A DNA stretch of 64,000 nt, taken from positions 930,001-994,000 of the forward strand of contig CP048486.1 in NCBI GenBank assembly GCA_025560025.1, written 5' to 3'. The position numbers and the translations under genes were made by a program. Position 1 is the first letter of the stretch, and each line of letters starts with the position of its first letter. The notes beneath the pieces are model-generated. The model saw nothing but the letters and a program-made list of their open reading frames with translations, made no database searches and was not told the origin of the DNA. Source of the stretch: Agrobacterium tumefaciens. Lineage in GTDB: Bacteria; Pseudomonadota; Alphaproteobacteria; Rhizobiales; Rhizobiaceae. Below, piece by piece: positions 1-9,158 of this stretch.

Positions 1-758
1 GCGAGAGGTCTTGAAAGGCGTACCCTTTGCAGCAACCGCTCGACAATCTCACGGCTTTCCGAAACCGAGCTGCGCGGCAGGACAAGCATGAATTCCTCAC
101 CGCCGATCCTGCCAAAACAGTCCACCCGGCGGATAACGGAATGGGCGATGCCGACGAAATCGCGCAGAACCGCATCGCCGCATTTGTGGCCGAAACGATC
201 GTTGATCTGCTTGAAAAAATCGATATCGAGGGTGCAAAGGCAAAAGGGTGCTTCAAGGCCTTTGCCCACCCGCTCCACCTGTAGGGCCAGTTTCGCGAAA
301 ACGAAACGCCGGTTTGCCGTTCCGGTCAATTCATCCGTCTGCGAAGCGCGCACCGCAAGATCCCGGTCCTGCCGCAGGGCTCTGTAGCCCTGGCGCAATT
401 CCGTGACGTCGCTTGCAACGCAGAGCATCCAGCCATCCTGCTGCACCGTCTCCGTCATCCAGAACCAGCGACCGTCATACATGTCCATCTCGAAGGCGCG
501 ATAGGGCAGCTTGCCGCGCCGGGACTGCGCTGACATCAGCCACCCCTCGAAATCGTTGTTTCTGATGACGACGCCGGTGCCCAGCCGCTGGTTCAGCCGC
601 ATGATATCCGCCCAGGTCGGAAAATCACCGGCGGCAAGCTGAAAGCTCTCCCGAAATGATGGGTTGGCATGCCGCAACCGATCCCCGGAATCATAGAGGG
701 CAATGAGAACGGGGGTGGCACTCTGAAGCGCTGCGACACGCTCGATAAGACTATCCAA
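1..758 (-). CDS. PAS-like/GGDEF diguanylate cyclase, C-terminus cut by window edge
   Basis: The visible 252 residues begin at a TTG at 758. An AGGAGAG ribosome binding site lies 7 bases upstream, and no ATG is available in that frame before a stop. Residues about 1-115 look like a PAS sensor domain (LIALYDSGDRLRHANPSFRE, then a WMTETVQQDGWMLCVASDVT segment). From about residue 125 a GGDEF domain follows: DELTGTANRR, LDIDFFKQINDRFGHKCGD, and the catalytic signature GGEEF at residues 219-223. GGDEF proteins make cyclic di-GMP from two GTP. No transmembrane segment is visible, so the protein is probably cytosolic. The missing left end may only finish the GGDEF domain or may add an EAL domain. 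Confidence 0.88.
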   Translation of the reverse strand, partial: MDSLIERVAALQSATPVLIALYDSGDRLRHANPSFRESFQLAAGDFPTWADIMRLNQRLGTGVVIRNNDFEGWLMSAQSRRGKLPYRAFEMDMYDGRWFWMTETVQQDGWMLCVASDVTELRQGYRALRQDRDLAVRASQTDELTGTANRRFVFAKLALQVERVGKGLEAPFCLCTLDIDFFKQINDRFGHKCGDAVLRDFVGIAHSVIRRVDCFGRIGGEEFMLVLPRSSVSESREIVERLLQRVRLSRPL

Positions 759-1017
759 CAGGCAACTCTCCTGTGATGGCGAAAAACTCCCCCGTCGTCA
801 TCCGTCCAAAGCCCCCAAGCCTTTGGACATATATACGAAAAGAAGAACCTAATTATAAACGCACTATCTAAAATGCGAAGAGGCAGAATGTGGTGGAAAG
901 GATGCGCGCGGCCATCTCACCACCGCCACCGTCATATGTCCGTCATCCGCCTGCCCTTTATTGTGGCACGCTTTTATGATCTAGCTTACTTATTGGCTGA
1001 AAAAGGAAAATTGACGA

Positions 1018-2463
1018 ATGACGGATGCAAACCACCCGATTTACGGCGATATTGACGGCCCCATCATCATGATCGGCTTCGGCTCCATCGGGCGCGGTAC
1101 TCTTCCGTTGATCGAACGTCATTTCAATTTCGACAGGACCCGGCTCGTCGTCATCGACCCGCGCGAGGATATCGCTGCGTTTCTGGCCGAGAGGAACATT
1201 CGCCATATCCGCACACATCTGACCAAGGAGAACTATAAGGAGGTTCTCAAACCGCTTCTCAAAGGGGTTCAGGGTCAGGGCTTCTGCGTCAATCTTTCGG
1301 TCGATGCCGCATCCGTGGATCTGATGCGGCTCTGTCGCAAACACGGCATGCTCTATATCGACACCGTGGTGGAGCCATGGCCCGGTTTTTATTTCGACGC
1401 CGACGCCGACAACGCCTCCAGAACCAATTATTCGCTGCGCGAGACCATGCTGAAGGAAAAGGCGCGCAAACCGGGCGGCACCACGGCGGTTTCCACCTGC
1501 GGCGCCAATCCGGGCATGGTATCCTGGTTCGTGAAGCAGGCGCTGATCAACCTCGCCAGGGATACGGGTCTCGACATCGAGGAGCCGCAGCCGCATGACC
1601 GGGAAGCATGGGCAAAGCTCATGAAACAGCTTGGCGTCAAAGGCGTGCATGTGGCCGAGCGCGACACGCAGCGGGCAAGGGAACCCAAGCCCTTCGGCGC
1701 TTTCTGGAACACCTGGTCCGTCGAGGGTTTTATTGCAGAAGGTTTTCAACCCGCCGAACTCGGCTGGGGAACGCATGAAAACTGGATGCCCAAAAACGCA
1801 AAAAAACAGAAAAAGGGTAGCAAGGCGGCCATCTATCTCGATCAGCCCGGCGCCAATACGCGGGTGCGAACATGGTGCCCGGGCCAGGGCCCGCAATATG
1901 GATTTCTGGTCACCCATAACGAGGCGATCTCGATTTCCGACTATTTCACCCTTCGCAATGACGATGGCGGCGTGATCTACCGCCCTACCTGTCATTATGC
2001 CTATCACCCCTGCAACGACGCCATTCTTTCCCTGCACGAACTTTTCGGCAATGGCGGCACGGCCCAGCCGATCCAGCATGTGCTCGGCGAAGACGAACTG
2101 GTCGACGGCGCCGACGAGCTGGGTGTTCTTCTCTATGGCCATGACAAAAACGCCTATTGGTACGGATCACGGCTGAGCCTGCAGGAAGCGCGCTCGCTTG
2201 CCCCCTACCAGAACGCAACCGGATTGCAGGTCAGTTCGGCAGTTCTGGCAGGAATGGTCTGGGCAATTGAGAATCCACAGGTGGGCATCGTTGAGGCGGA
2301 CGAAATGGATTACCGCCGGTGCCTCGAGGTGCAGCGCCCCTATCTCGGCCCGGTCGAGGGACATTATACGGACTGGACACCGCTCGATGGTCGACCCGGC
2401 CTGTTCCCCGACAATATCGACAAGTCCGACCCCTGGCAGTTCCGCAATATTCTGGTGCGCTGA
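1018..2463 (+). CDS. hss: homospermidine synthase
   Basis: This 481-residue protein matches bacterial homospermidine synthase in length and sequence. The enzyme uses NAD+ to transfer aminobutyl groups between putrescine and/or spermidine, forming sym-homospermidine, a characteristic rhizobial polyamine. The N-terminus holds a Rossmann dinucleotide-binding motif (IMIGFGSIGRGTLPL, residues about 14-28). Other landmarks are VSTCGANPGMVSWF near residue 160 and a conserved C-terminal half (CHYAYHPCNDAILSL). The ATG at 1018 is preceded by AAGGA about 10 bases upstream. The gene stands alone between the GGDEF gene, which runs the other way, and omp10. No other polyamine gene is nearby. The long antisense reading frame across its 3' half is a shadow. 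Confidence 0.93.
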   Translation: MTDANHPIYGDIDGPIIMIGFGSIGRGTLPLIERHFNFDRTRLVVIDPREDIAAFLAERNIRHIRTHLTKENYKEVLKPLLKGVQGQGFCVNLSVDAASVDLMRLCRKHGMLYIDTVVEPWPGFYFDADADNASRTNYSLRETMLKEKARKPGGTTAVSTCGANPGMVSWFVKQALINLARDTGLDIEEPQPHDREAWAKLMKQLGVKGVHVAERDTQRAREPKPFGAFWNTWSVEGFIAEGFQPAELGWGTHENWMPKNAKKQKKGSKAAIYLDQPGANTRVRTWCPGQGPQYGFLVTHNEAISISDYFTLRNDDGGVIYRPTCHYAYHPCNDAILSLHELFGNGGTAQPIQHVLGEDELVDGADELGVLLYGHDKNAYWYGSRLSLQEARSLAPYQNATGLQVSSAVLAGMVWAIENPQVGIVEADEMDYRRCLEVQRPYLGPVEGHYTDWTPLDGRPGLFPDNIDKSDPWQFRNILVR

Positions 2464-2610
2464 GGGACGGAGTCTCATATTTGTCACGCCGGCGCTTTCA
2501 TGCGGGACGTCAGGAACCCGGGAGAGCAAACAACGTTGCCTTGAAATAAGTAACGCTTCACGGCATGGTCGAAGCACAAGGGTTTCATCGAATCGCAGGA
2601 GAACAGGCTC

Positions 2611-2985
2611 ATGAACTTCAAGACAAGCGCTGCTTTGCTTTCAGCCGCCATCGCGGTGTCTTCATGCGTCGCGCCGGGTCCCTCCCAGCAGACCTCGATG
2701 GCCCCATCGCTTGCCCGCGGGCCGGCCGTCGATGGCCGCTGGATCGACCGTAACGGCATCGTATCGACATTCCAGAACGGCGCTTTCTCCACGCGTTCGA
2801 CCGACACTAATACGCTTCTGGCCTCCGGCACCTATGTCACGATTTCGCCGACACTCTACGAAATCAACATGACGTCCCTGGTGCGCAATACGCAGTCGCG
2901 CGTCAACTGCGCTCTCGTCTCCCCGTCACAATTGAATTGCACGACAGACACAAACAGTCAGTTCTCGCTGACACGTCAAGGCTGA
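2611..2985 (+). CDS. omp10: outer-membrane lipoprotein Omp10 homologue
   Basis: A 124-residue small lipoprotein. It has a lipobox-like signal peptide (residues 1-18, AVSSC with the lipidated Cys at 19), followed by a proline/serine-rich spacer and a compact domain. The motifs [32 protein letters not shown] and [15 protein letters not shown] closely resemble remembered Brucella Omp10, where WVDPNGI and [14 protein letters not shown] occur. In that family the protein is anchored in the outer membrane; its biochemical role is unknown. The start is supported by AGGAGAACAGGCTC just before the ATG. Two conserved cysteines in the C-terminal half may form a disulfide. It is a monocistronic gene with its own terminator downstream. 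Confidence 0.87.
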   Translation: MNFKTSAALLSAAIAVSSCVAPGPSQQTSMAPSLARGPAVDGRWIDRNGIVSTFQNGAFSTRSTDTNTLLASGTYVTISPTLYEINMTSLVRNTQSRVNCALVSPSQLNCTTDTNSQFSLTRQG

Positions 2986-3017
2986 TAACATCACCTTTTC
3001 AATGAGATGACCTTATG

Positions 3018-3048
3018 GAACGCACGCCTCAGGCGTGCGTTCTTCTTT
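3018..3048 (+). terminator. Rho-independent terminator after omp10
   Basis: A perfect 11-bp stem (GAACGCACGCC / GGCGTGCGTTC) with a TCA loop, followed by TTCTTT. It lies 33 bases after the omp10 stop and well upstream of the next gene on the same strand. Confidence 0.88.
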
Positions 3049-3201
3049 ATTGCGCGGCTGTCATAATTTCGCTTGCGGCAGCTGCCGCTAAATGGAAACA
3101 TCGCGCTTTGAAAGACTGACATGTTTTCAGATTAGAGAATAAGCACGGCCGGATGATGATCGACCGGCCCGGGCTTCCGCTTTGAACAGGAGAGAGGGAC
3201 C

Positions 3202-5139
3202 ATGAAGAAAATTTTGGGACTGGGCATGCTGAGCGTTTCGGCAATAACGCTTTCAGCCGGAGTGGCTCTGGCCGATTACGAGCTCAATATTCTTCACATC
3301 AACGATTTTCACTCCCGTATCGAATCGATCAACAAGTTCGACTCGACCTGCTCGGCGGAAGAAGAAGGCAAAAACGAATGCTTCGGCGGCGCCGCCCGTC
3401 TTCTGACCGCCATCAATCAGACCCGCGATGCCCTGAAGGCTGAAGGCAAGAACGTTCTGCTGCTCAATGCCGGCGACAATTTCCAGGGATCGCTGTTCTA
3501 CACCACCTATAAGGGCACGGTGGAAGCGGAAGTGCTGAACGCCATGAAGTTCGACGCCATGACCGTCGGCAACCACGAGTTCGACGATAGCGAGGACGGT
3601 CTTGCAGGTTTCCTCGACAAGGTTCAGTTTCCGGTCGTGACCGCCAATGTGGTCGCCACCGCCGCCTCCAAAATCGGAGATCGCGTCAAGCCTTCCATCG
3701 TTCTTGAAGTCGGCGGGCAGAAAATCGGCATCGTCGGCGCCGTGGCCAATGACACGGCGGAACTGGCGACGCCCGGCCCCAATATCACCATTGCCGAAGA
3801 CGTCGCGAAAATCAGCGAACAGGTGCAGAAGCTGAAGCAGGACGGCGTCAACAAGATCATCGCCCTCACCCATGTCGGATATCCGCGCGACCTCGAATTC
3901 ATCGCGAAAATTCCGGATGTGGATGTCGTAGTCGGCGGTCACTCGCATACCCTGCTTTCCAACACCGACCAGAAGGCCGAAGGCCCCTATCCGACACTCG
4001 TCGACAATCCCGGCGGCTACAAGGTTCCGGTCGTTCAGGCCGGGCAATACAGCAAATATCTCGGCGACCTGCGCGTCGTCTTCGATGACAGCGGCGTGGT
4101 CAAGGAAAGCAAGGGCGATCCAATCCTGATCGATTCCTCCTTCAAGCCCGATGAAGCCACGCTCAAGCGTATCGATGAGCTGAAAGCGCCGATCGAGGCT
4201 TTGAAAGCCAAGGTTGTCGGCACTTCGGAAGGCCCGATCGAGGGCGACCGCAAGATTTGCCGCGTCAAGGAATGCTCCATGGGCAATCTGGTCGCGGATG
4301 CAACGCTTGCCCGTGTGAAGGATCAGGGCGTCACCATTGCTTTCGCCAATAGCGGCGGTCTGCGCTCCTCCATCGACGGTGGCGATGTCTCTATGGGCGA
4401 GGTCCTGACGGTTCTGCCGTTCCAGAACACCGTTGCAACCTTCCAGCTGAAGGGCGAGGACATTCGCGCCGCTCTCGAAAACGGCGTCAGCCAGATCGAT
4501 GACGGTGCGGGCCGCTTCATGCAGGTTTCCGGCCTGAAATATTCCTTCGACCGCTCGAAGCCAGCCGGCAGCCGTGTCGTTTCGGTTGAGGTCAAGGAAG
4601 GGGACGCTTTCGCGCCGCTCGACCCGGCCAAGACCTATATTGTCGCGGCCAATAACTACGTGCGCACCGGCGGTGACGGCTTCAAGGTCTTTGCGACCAA
4701 GGCAATCAACGCCTATGACTTCGGCCCGAACCTCGAAGAGGCAGTCGCCGCCTATATCACCGCAAACAGCCCCTATAAGCCCTATACGGATGGCCGCATC
4801 AGCGAAGTCACGCCCGCCGGTTACGTGGCTCCGGCAAAACCCGCAGCACCGGCACCCGCGGCAACCGCCCCGGCGCCTGCAGCAAGCACACCTGCTCCAG
4901 CCGCCACACCGGCCCCGGCACCCGCAGCGCCTGCGGCCACCGCACCGGCCGCTACTGCGCCTGCGGCAGCCGCTGCTGCCGTCAGCAAATATGTCGTTGA
5001 AAAGGGTGACTCGCTCTGGAAGATCGCTGCCGAAAAATATGGCGACGGCGCTCTCTGGACCAGAATTGCCAAGGCGAACACGCTGAAGCATCCGAACCAC
5101 ATCGAAATCGGTGAGGAACTGGAGCTTCCGGCGCAATAA
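3202..5139 (+). CDS. secreted 5'-nucleotidase/2',3'-cyclic phosphodiesterase family protein with C-terminal LysM
   Basis: A 645-residue periplasmic or surface metallophosphoesterase. The signal peptide covers residues 1-24, with likely cleavage after VALA. The calcineurin-like domain carries the metal ligands ILHINDFHSR, NAGDNFQGS, GNHEFD, THVGYPRD and GGHSHT. The 5'-nucleotidase C-terminal domain follows, with NSGGLRSSIDGG, LPFQNTVATF and NYVRTGGDGF. Residues about 535-593 are an Ala/Pro-rich low-complexity linker, and residues 594-645 form a LysM domain (YVVEKGDSLWKIA). The family releases phosphate and nucleosides from extracellular nucleotides. The LysM suggests tethering to peptidoglycan, an unusual tail for this family. 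The start is supported by GGAGAGAGGGACC upstream. The large antisense frame here is an artefact of the repetitive linker and GC bias. Confidence 0.93.
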   Translation: MKKILGLGMLSVSAITLSAGVALADYELNILHINDFHSRIESINKFDSTCSAEEEGKNECFGGAARLLTAINQTRDALKAEGKNVLLLNAGDNFQGSLFYTTYKGTVEAEVLNAMKFDAMTVGNHEFDDSEDGLAGFLDKVQFPVVTANVVATAASKIGDRVKPSIVLEVGGQKIGIVGAVANDTAELATPGPNITIAEDVAKISEQVQKLKQDGVNKIIALTHVGYPRDLEFIAKIPDVDVVVGGHSHTLLSNTDQKAEGPYPTLVDNPGGYKVPVVQAGQYSKYLGDLRVVFDDSGVVKESKGDPILIDSSFKPDEATLKRIDELKAPIEALKAKVVGTSEGPIEGDRKICRVKECSMGNLVADATLARVKDQGVTIAFANSGGLRSSIDGGDVSMGEVLTVLPFQNTVATFQLKGEDIRAALENGVSQIDDGAGRFMQVSGLKYSFDRSKPAGSRVVSVEVKEGDAFAPLDPAKTYIVAANNYVRTGGDGFKVFATKAINAYDFGPNLEEAVAAYITANSPYKPYTDGRISEVTPAGYVAPAKPAAPAPAATAPAPAASTPAPAATPAPAPAAPAATAPAATAPAAAAAAVSKYVVEKGDSLWKIAAEKYGDGALWTRIAKANTLKHPNHIEIGEELELPAQ

Positions 5140-5178
5140 GCCGGTAGCGACCAGACAGGGCAATTTGCCGCAGACCGG

Positions 5179-5214
5179 AAGCCGACCCTCAACCACGGGG
5201 TCGGCTTCTTATTT
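5179..5214 (+). terminator. Rho-independent terminator after the 5'-nucleotidase gene
   Basis: Stem AAGCCGACCC / GGGTCGGCTT with a roughly 9-base loop, followed by CTTATTTTCC. It lies 40 bases past the stop codon. Confidence 0.85.
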
Positions 5215-5488
5215 TCCTATAAAAAACAGGTCATTACAGGCCGCACTTTGCAAAAGGGCATCGTGCCTGTCAGCCAGCCCCGGAAATCAACTCCACCGGT
5301 GGTTCAATCCTGAGAAATTTCGTCTAGAACACGTGAACAAATTGACGACAGGGGCGTATAGCTCAAGCATTTGCGACAGGATCCGTCAGGGTTCTCGTCG
5401 GTATGCATAAAACAAAAGATGGAGCCTTTCCGCCCTCTCCCAAACGGAAAGCTCTTGTGCAAACAGTCCGAATTTCAGGGTGTCATTC
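5215..5488. other. non-coding leader region upstream of hemH
   Basis: Together with the preceding terminator this is about 350 bases without a gene. I find no convincing small ORF, tRNA or structured RNA. An A-rich stretch near 5407-5425 precedes hemH. I looked for an iron-control (Irr/ICE-like) inverted repeat because hemH is an iron-linked gene and found none that is clear. Confidence 0.5.
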
Positions 5489-6523
5489 ATGGCGATAGAA
5501 CTATCCGCACTCCCCGTAGACCATCCCGGCATAAGATTTGGCAAGGTCGGCGTCCTGCTCGTCAATCTTGGCACGCCTGATGGTACGGATTACTGGCCGA
5601 TGCGCCGTTATCTGGCGGAATTCTTAAGCGACAAGCGCGTGATCGAATGGTCCCGGCTCTACTGGTATCCGATCCTGTACGGCATCGTTCTCAACAAACG
5701 CCCTCAGAAGGTCGGCAAGGCCTATGAGGAAATCTGGAACCACGAGCGGAACGAAAGTTATCTGCGCACCTATACCCGCAGCCAGGGCGAGCTCATGGCA
5801 GAGGCGCTGAAGGATTTGCCCAATGTCGTCGTTGACTGGGCCATGCGTTACGGCCAACCCTCCATCGCTTCCAAAATCGATGCGCTGAAGGAGCAGGGCT
5901 GTGAAAAAATCCTGCTTTTCCCGCTGTACCCGCAATATGCCGCATCGACCACGGCAACCGTAAACGACAAGGCATTCGAGCACCTGATGAAGTTGCGCTG
6001 GCAGCCTGCGCTTCGCACCGTGCCGCCCTATCATGACGATCCGTCCTATATCGACGCGCTCGCCGCCTCTGTCAAAAACCATCTGGCGACGCTGGACTGG
6101 GAGCCGGAGATGCTGATCACCTCCTTCCACGGCATTCCGCAATCCTATTTCAAAAAGGGTGATCCCTATTACTGTCACTGCCAGAAAACCGCCCGCCTGC
6201 TGCGCGAGGCGCTGGGACGGACAGACAAGAATTTCATGATCACCTTCCAGTCGCGTTTCGGGCCGGAGGAATGGCTGCAGCCCTATACTGACAAGACCGT
6301 GGAAAAACTGGCTTCGGAGGGTATCAAGCGCATTGCTGTCATGAATCCCGGCTTCGTATCGGATTGTCTTGAGACGCTTGAAGAAATTGCCGGTGAAGCC
6401 GGTGAGATTTTCCTGCATAATGGCGGCGAGAAATTCACCCATATCCCCTGTCTTAACGACAGCGCCGAGGGCATGGATGTTCTCGAAAAGGTTGTGCGTC
6501 GGGAGTTGCAAGGCTGGGTGTAA
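5489..6523 (+). CDS. hemH: ferrochelatase
   Basis: HemH inserts Fe2+ into protoporphyrin IX, the last step of haem synthesis. The 344-residue protein has the family landmarks: VGVLLVNLGTPDG near the N-terminus, LFPLYPQYAASTTATV, the active-site segment TSFHGIPQSYFKKGDPYYCHC, FQSRFGPEEWLQPYTD and NPGFVSDCLETLEEI. I chose the ATG at 5489 because CAGGG lies 8 bases upstream. The alternative in-frame GTG at 5480 has no ribosome binding site. The gene is followed after about 60 bases by the SPFH protein gene on the same strand, so they may be co-transcribed, though the downstream gene has its own strong GGAGGAA. Confidence 0.97.
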   Translation: MAIELSALPVDHPGIRFGKVGVLLVNLGTPDGTDYWPMRRYLAEFLSDKRVIEWSRLYWYPILYGIVLNKRPQKVGKAYEEIWNHERNESYLRTYTRSQGELMAEALKDLPNVVVDWAMRYGQPSIASKIDALKEQGCEKILLFPLYPQYAASTTATVNDKAFEHLMKLRWQPALRTVPPYHDDPSYIDALAASVKNHLATLDWEPEMLITSFHGIPQSYFKKGDPYYCHCQKTARLLREALGRTDKNFMITFQSRFGPEEWLQPYTDKTVEKLASEGIKRIAVMNPGFVSDCLETLEEIAGEAGEIFLHNGGEKFTHIPCLNDSAEGMDVLEKVVRRELQGWV

Positions 6524-6582
6524 TCTTGCCATAACGATGCTGGGGTAAAACCCCTGACGGTTCTTACCCTGGAGGAAATGTG

Positions 6583-7629
6583 ATGATTGAATTGGGCGGT
6601 TTCGATATTGTTGTTCTGGCAGCGGTGGTGCTGGTTATTCTGGTGCTGTTTGCCGGTATCAAGACCGTGCCGCAGGGACATCGTTACACGGTTGAACGGT
6701 TCGGGCGCTACACCCGCACGCTCGAGCCCGGCCTTAACCTCATCGTACCCTTCATCGAAAGCATCGGTTCAAAAATGAATGTCATGGAGCAGGTGCTCCA
6801 TATACCGACACAGGAAGTTATCACACGCGATAATGCCAGTGTCTCCGCCGATGCCGTCACCTTCTATCAGGTGCTCAATGCCGCACAGGCCGCCTACCAG
6901 ATTTCCAATCTGGAAATGGCGATCGAAAACCTCACCATGACGAACATCCGCTCGGTAATGGGGTCGATGGATCTCGACGAATTGCTGTCCAACCGCGATG
7001 CGATCAATGATCGCCTGCTGCGCGTGGTGGATGAGGCCGTGGGACCATGGGGCATCAAGGTCACGCGCATCGAGATCAAGGATATCGCGCCGCCAAAGGA
7101 CCTCGTCGATTCCATGGCACGGCAGATGAAGGCCGAGCGTGAAAAACGCGCGCAGGTTCTGGAAGCCGAAGGTGCGCGAAACGCTCAGATCCTGCGCGCG
7201 GAAGGTGCAAAGCAATCCGCTATTCTTGAGGCGGAAGGTCAGCGCGAAGCGGCGTTCCGCGATGCCGAGGCGCGCGAACGCCTGGCAGAGGCCGAAGCCA
7301 ACGCCACCCGCATGGTGTCGGAAGCCATCGCCGCCGGTAATGTCCACGCCATCAACTACTTCGTTGCCCAGAAATACACCGAAGCGCTCGCCGAGATCGG
7401 CACAGCCAAAAATTCGAAGATCGTATTGATGCCGATGGAAGCCTCGGCGCTGATTGGTTCTCTCGGTGGTATCGGCACGATTGCGAAAGAGGTGTTCGGC
7501 GACAGGGGCGATGCGCCAACCGCACCTGCCCCCACGCCTTCCCGCTCCGTGCCGCCAACACGGTCTTCCGGACAGACCATCAACGTCACGGTTCCCGGCA
7601 ATCCCTTCGGTTCTTCATCGGAGAAGTGA
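6583..7629 (+). CDS. qmcA: SPFH/stomatin-family membrane protein (QmcA-like)
   Basis: A 348-residue SPFH protein. One N-terminal transmembrane segment (about residues 5-27, [17 protein letters not shown]) is followed by the SPFH domain ([60 protein letters not shown]). A long alanine/glutamate-rich coiled coil covers roughly residues 180-245. A Pro-rich tail ends the protein. Such proteins form membrane-associated oligomers linked to membrane microdomains and protease control. Start ATG at 6583 with GGAGGAA upstream. The neighbouring nfeD-like gene begins 2 bases after the stop, the classic SPFH-NfeD pairing that supports function as a unit. Confidence 0.94.
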   Translation: MIELGGFDIVVLAAVVLVILVLFAGIKTVPQGHRYTVERFGRYTRTLEPGLNLIVPFIESIGSKMNVMEQVLHIPTQEVITRDNASVSADAVTFYQVLNAAQAAYQISNLEMAIENLTMTNIRSVMGSMDLDELLSNRDAINDRLLRVVDEAVGPWGIKVTRIEIKDIAPPKDLVDSMARQMKAEREKRAQVLEAEGARNAQILRAEGAKQSAILEAEGQREAAFRDAEARERLAEAEANATRMVSEAIAAGNVHAINYFVAQKYTEALAEIGTAKNSKIVLMPMEASALIGSLGGIGTIAKEVFGDRGDAPTAPAPTPSRSVPPTRSSGQTINVTVPGNPFGSSSEK

Positions 7630-7631
7630 CG

Positions 7632-8099
7632 ATGCTGCAACGGCTTGCCTCAGAATTTGGACCATGGAGCTGGTGGATCGTCGGCTTCATTCTGCTGGCC
7701 GCCGAACTGGTCGCTCCGGGTGTATTCCTGATCTGGATCGGGCTTGCCGCGCTGGTCATCGGCGCGCTCTCGCTGTTTTTCTGGGAAGCGGGATTCTGGG
7801 CATGGCAATTGCAGTTCGTGCTGTTTGCCGCCCTCTCCATCATCTTTGCCCTGCTCGGCCGGAGATATTTCGGCAGGAACCGGGACACCAGCGATGAACC
7901 CTTTCTCAACCAGCGGGAGGCAAGCCTTGTCGGTCGCACGGCAACCCTGCAGGAACCGATCGTCGAAGGGCGTGGCCGGATAAGGCTGGATGATACGTGG
8001 TGGTCCGTCAACGGCGAGGATATGCCTGCCGGAACACGGGTCAGGATCGCAGCCGCACGTGGCCGCACCTTGGTTATAGAACCGCTCGACCGATCCTGA
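7632..8099 (+). CDS. NfeD-like short membrane protein
   Basis: A 155-residue protein of the short NfeD type. Hydrophobic segments occupy about residues 10-75 (WWIVGFILLAAELVAPGVFLIW and two more). A C-terminal OB-fold-like domain follows (LVGRTATLQEPIVEGRGRIRLDDTWWSV). NfeD proteins act with SPFH partners in the membrane. ATG at 7632 has GGAGAAG spaced about 5 bases; a GTG at 7626 would overlap the preceding stop and is less likely. The gene ends only 3 bases from the convergent kpsF stop, so transcripts of the two probably overlap. Confidence 0.9.
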   Translation: MLQRLASEFGPWSWWIVGFILLAAELVAPGVFLIWIGLAALVIGALSLFFWEAGFWAWQLQFVLFAALSIIFALLGRRYFGRNRDTSDEPFLNQREASLVGRTATLQEPIVEGRGRIRLDDTWWSVNGEDMPAGTRVRIAAARGRTLVIEPLDRS

Positions 8100-8102
8100 C
8101 GA

Positions 8103-9098
8103 TCAGGCGACGCCGATCCGCAGAAGATCGTGGAAATGCACCAGCCCGATGGGCCTGTTGTCTTCATCCACCACGATCAGCGCGCCAATATGATATTTTT
8201 CCAGCGTCGCCAGGGCGCTGGTCGCCAGCACCGATTTTTTCACCGTTTTCGGATTGCGGGTCATGATGTCATCCACCGTCAATTCCGCGAGGTTGCGCGA
8301 CAGGTTGCGGGCCATGTCACCTTCGGTAACGATGCCGCACAGGCGGCCATCCTCGTCCAGAATGCCGACGCAGCCGAAATGCTTGCGGGAGAGAACGCCG
8401 ACCGCTTCCGGCATGGCCGTTCCCTTATCGACCAGCGGCACACGATCGCCCGTATGCATGATATCGCTGACCAGCGTGAGGCTGGCGCCCAGTTTGCCAC
8501 CGGGATGAAACACCTTGAAATCACCGGCAGTGAAATTGCGCGCTTCCAGAAGCGCAACGGCAAGGGCATCGCCGAGTGCCAGCTGCATCAACGTGGAGGT
8601 TGTTGGCGCGAGACCGAGCGGACAGGCTTCCTGTTCATTGGGAACCAGAAGCACGATATCTGAAGCTTTCGCCAGCGACGAATTTTCCGAACAGGTCAGC
8701 GCGATCAGCGGAATGGAGAAACGGCGCGAATAGTTGATGATGCTGCGCAGCTCGGCACTCTCACCGCCCTTGGAAATGGCGAGAATTACATCATCGCCGC
8801 CAATCATGCCCAGGTCGCCATGGTTGGCCTCGGCCGCATGCACAAAAAAGGCAGGCGTTCCGGTGGAGGCGAAGGTGGCCGCGAGCTTCGCGCCTATATG
8901 TCCGCTTTTGCCGACCCCGGTTATGATGAGACGGCCATTCGACTGGCCAATGGTCTCGATCGCCTTGCAGAAAGGCTCGGAAAGCCCGTTTCTGAGAGCG
9001 TCCTCAAGAGCAGCAAGGCCAGCCCGCTCCATCGAAATCGTCCGCACGGCGGATTCGATGGCATTGTCTTCGACCAGTTTGACGGCGCGCGTAATCAT
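8103..9098 (-). CDS. kpsF: D-arabinose 5-phosphate isomerase, KpsF/KdsD family
   Basis: A 331-residue enzyme that converts ribulose 5-phosphate to arabinose 5-phosphate, the precursor of Kdo for lipopolysaccharide or capsule. An N-terminal SIS domain (about 40-180) carries VGKSGHIGAKLAATFASTGTPAFFVHAAEA and ISKGGESAEL. Two CBS domains follow (about 205-330, GIVTEGDMARNL and IGLVHFHDLLRIG). HPGGKLG near residue 200 matches the family. It stands alone here, without kps capsule genes, so a housekeeping KdsD role is likely. The start ATG has only a weak AAGAG upstream. Confidence 0.94.
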   Translation of the reverse strand: MITRAVKLVEDNAIESAVRTISMERAGLAALEDALRNGLSEPFCKAIETIGQSNGRLIITGVGKSGHIGAKLAATFASTGTPAFFVHAAEANHGDLGMIGGDDVILAISKGGESAELRSIINYSRRFSIPLIALTCSENSSLAKASDIVLLVPNEQEACPLGLAPTTSTLMQLALGDALAVALLEARNFTAGDFKVFHPGGKLGASLTLVSDIMHTGDRVPLVDKGTAMPEAVGVLSRKHFGCVGILDEDGRLCGIVTEGDMARNLSRNLAELTVDDIMTRNPKTVKKSVLATSALATLEKYHIGALIVVDEDNRPIGLVHFHDLLRIGVA

Positions 9099-9158
9099 GG
9101 CCGACTGTTACTCTTTCACCCGGAATAAGTCCACTCTCCAGCGGAAAAGCGCCGTGTT

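Noticed and set aside
3253..5196. A 647-residue minus-strand frame opposite the 5'-nucleotidase gene
   Set aside because: It is rich in Arg/Cys/Gly repeats produced by reading the Ala/Pro linker backwards; no domain seen.
5216..5480. Iron-control element or tRNA-like sequence upstream of hemH
   Set aside because: The inverted repeat is poor and no cloverleaf can be drawn.
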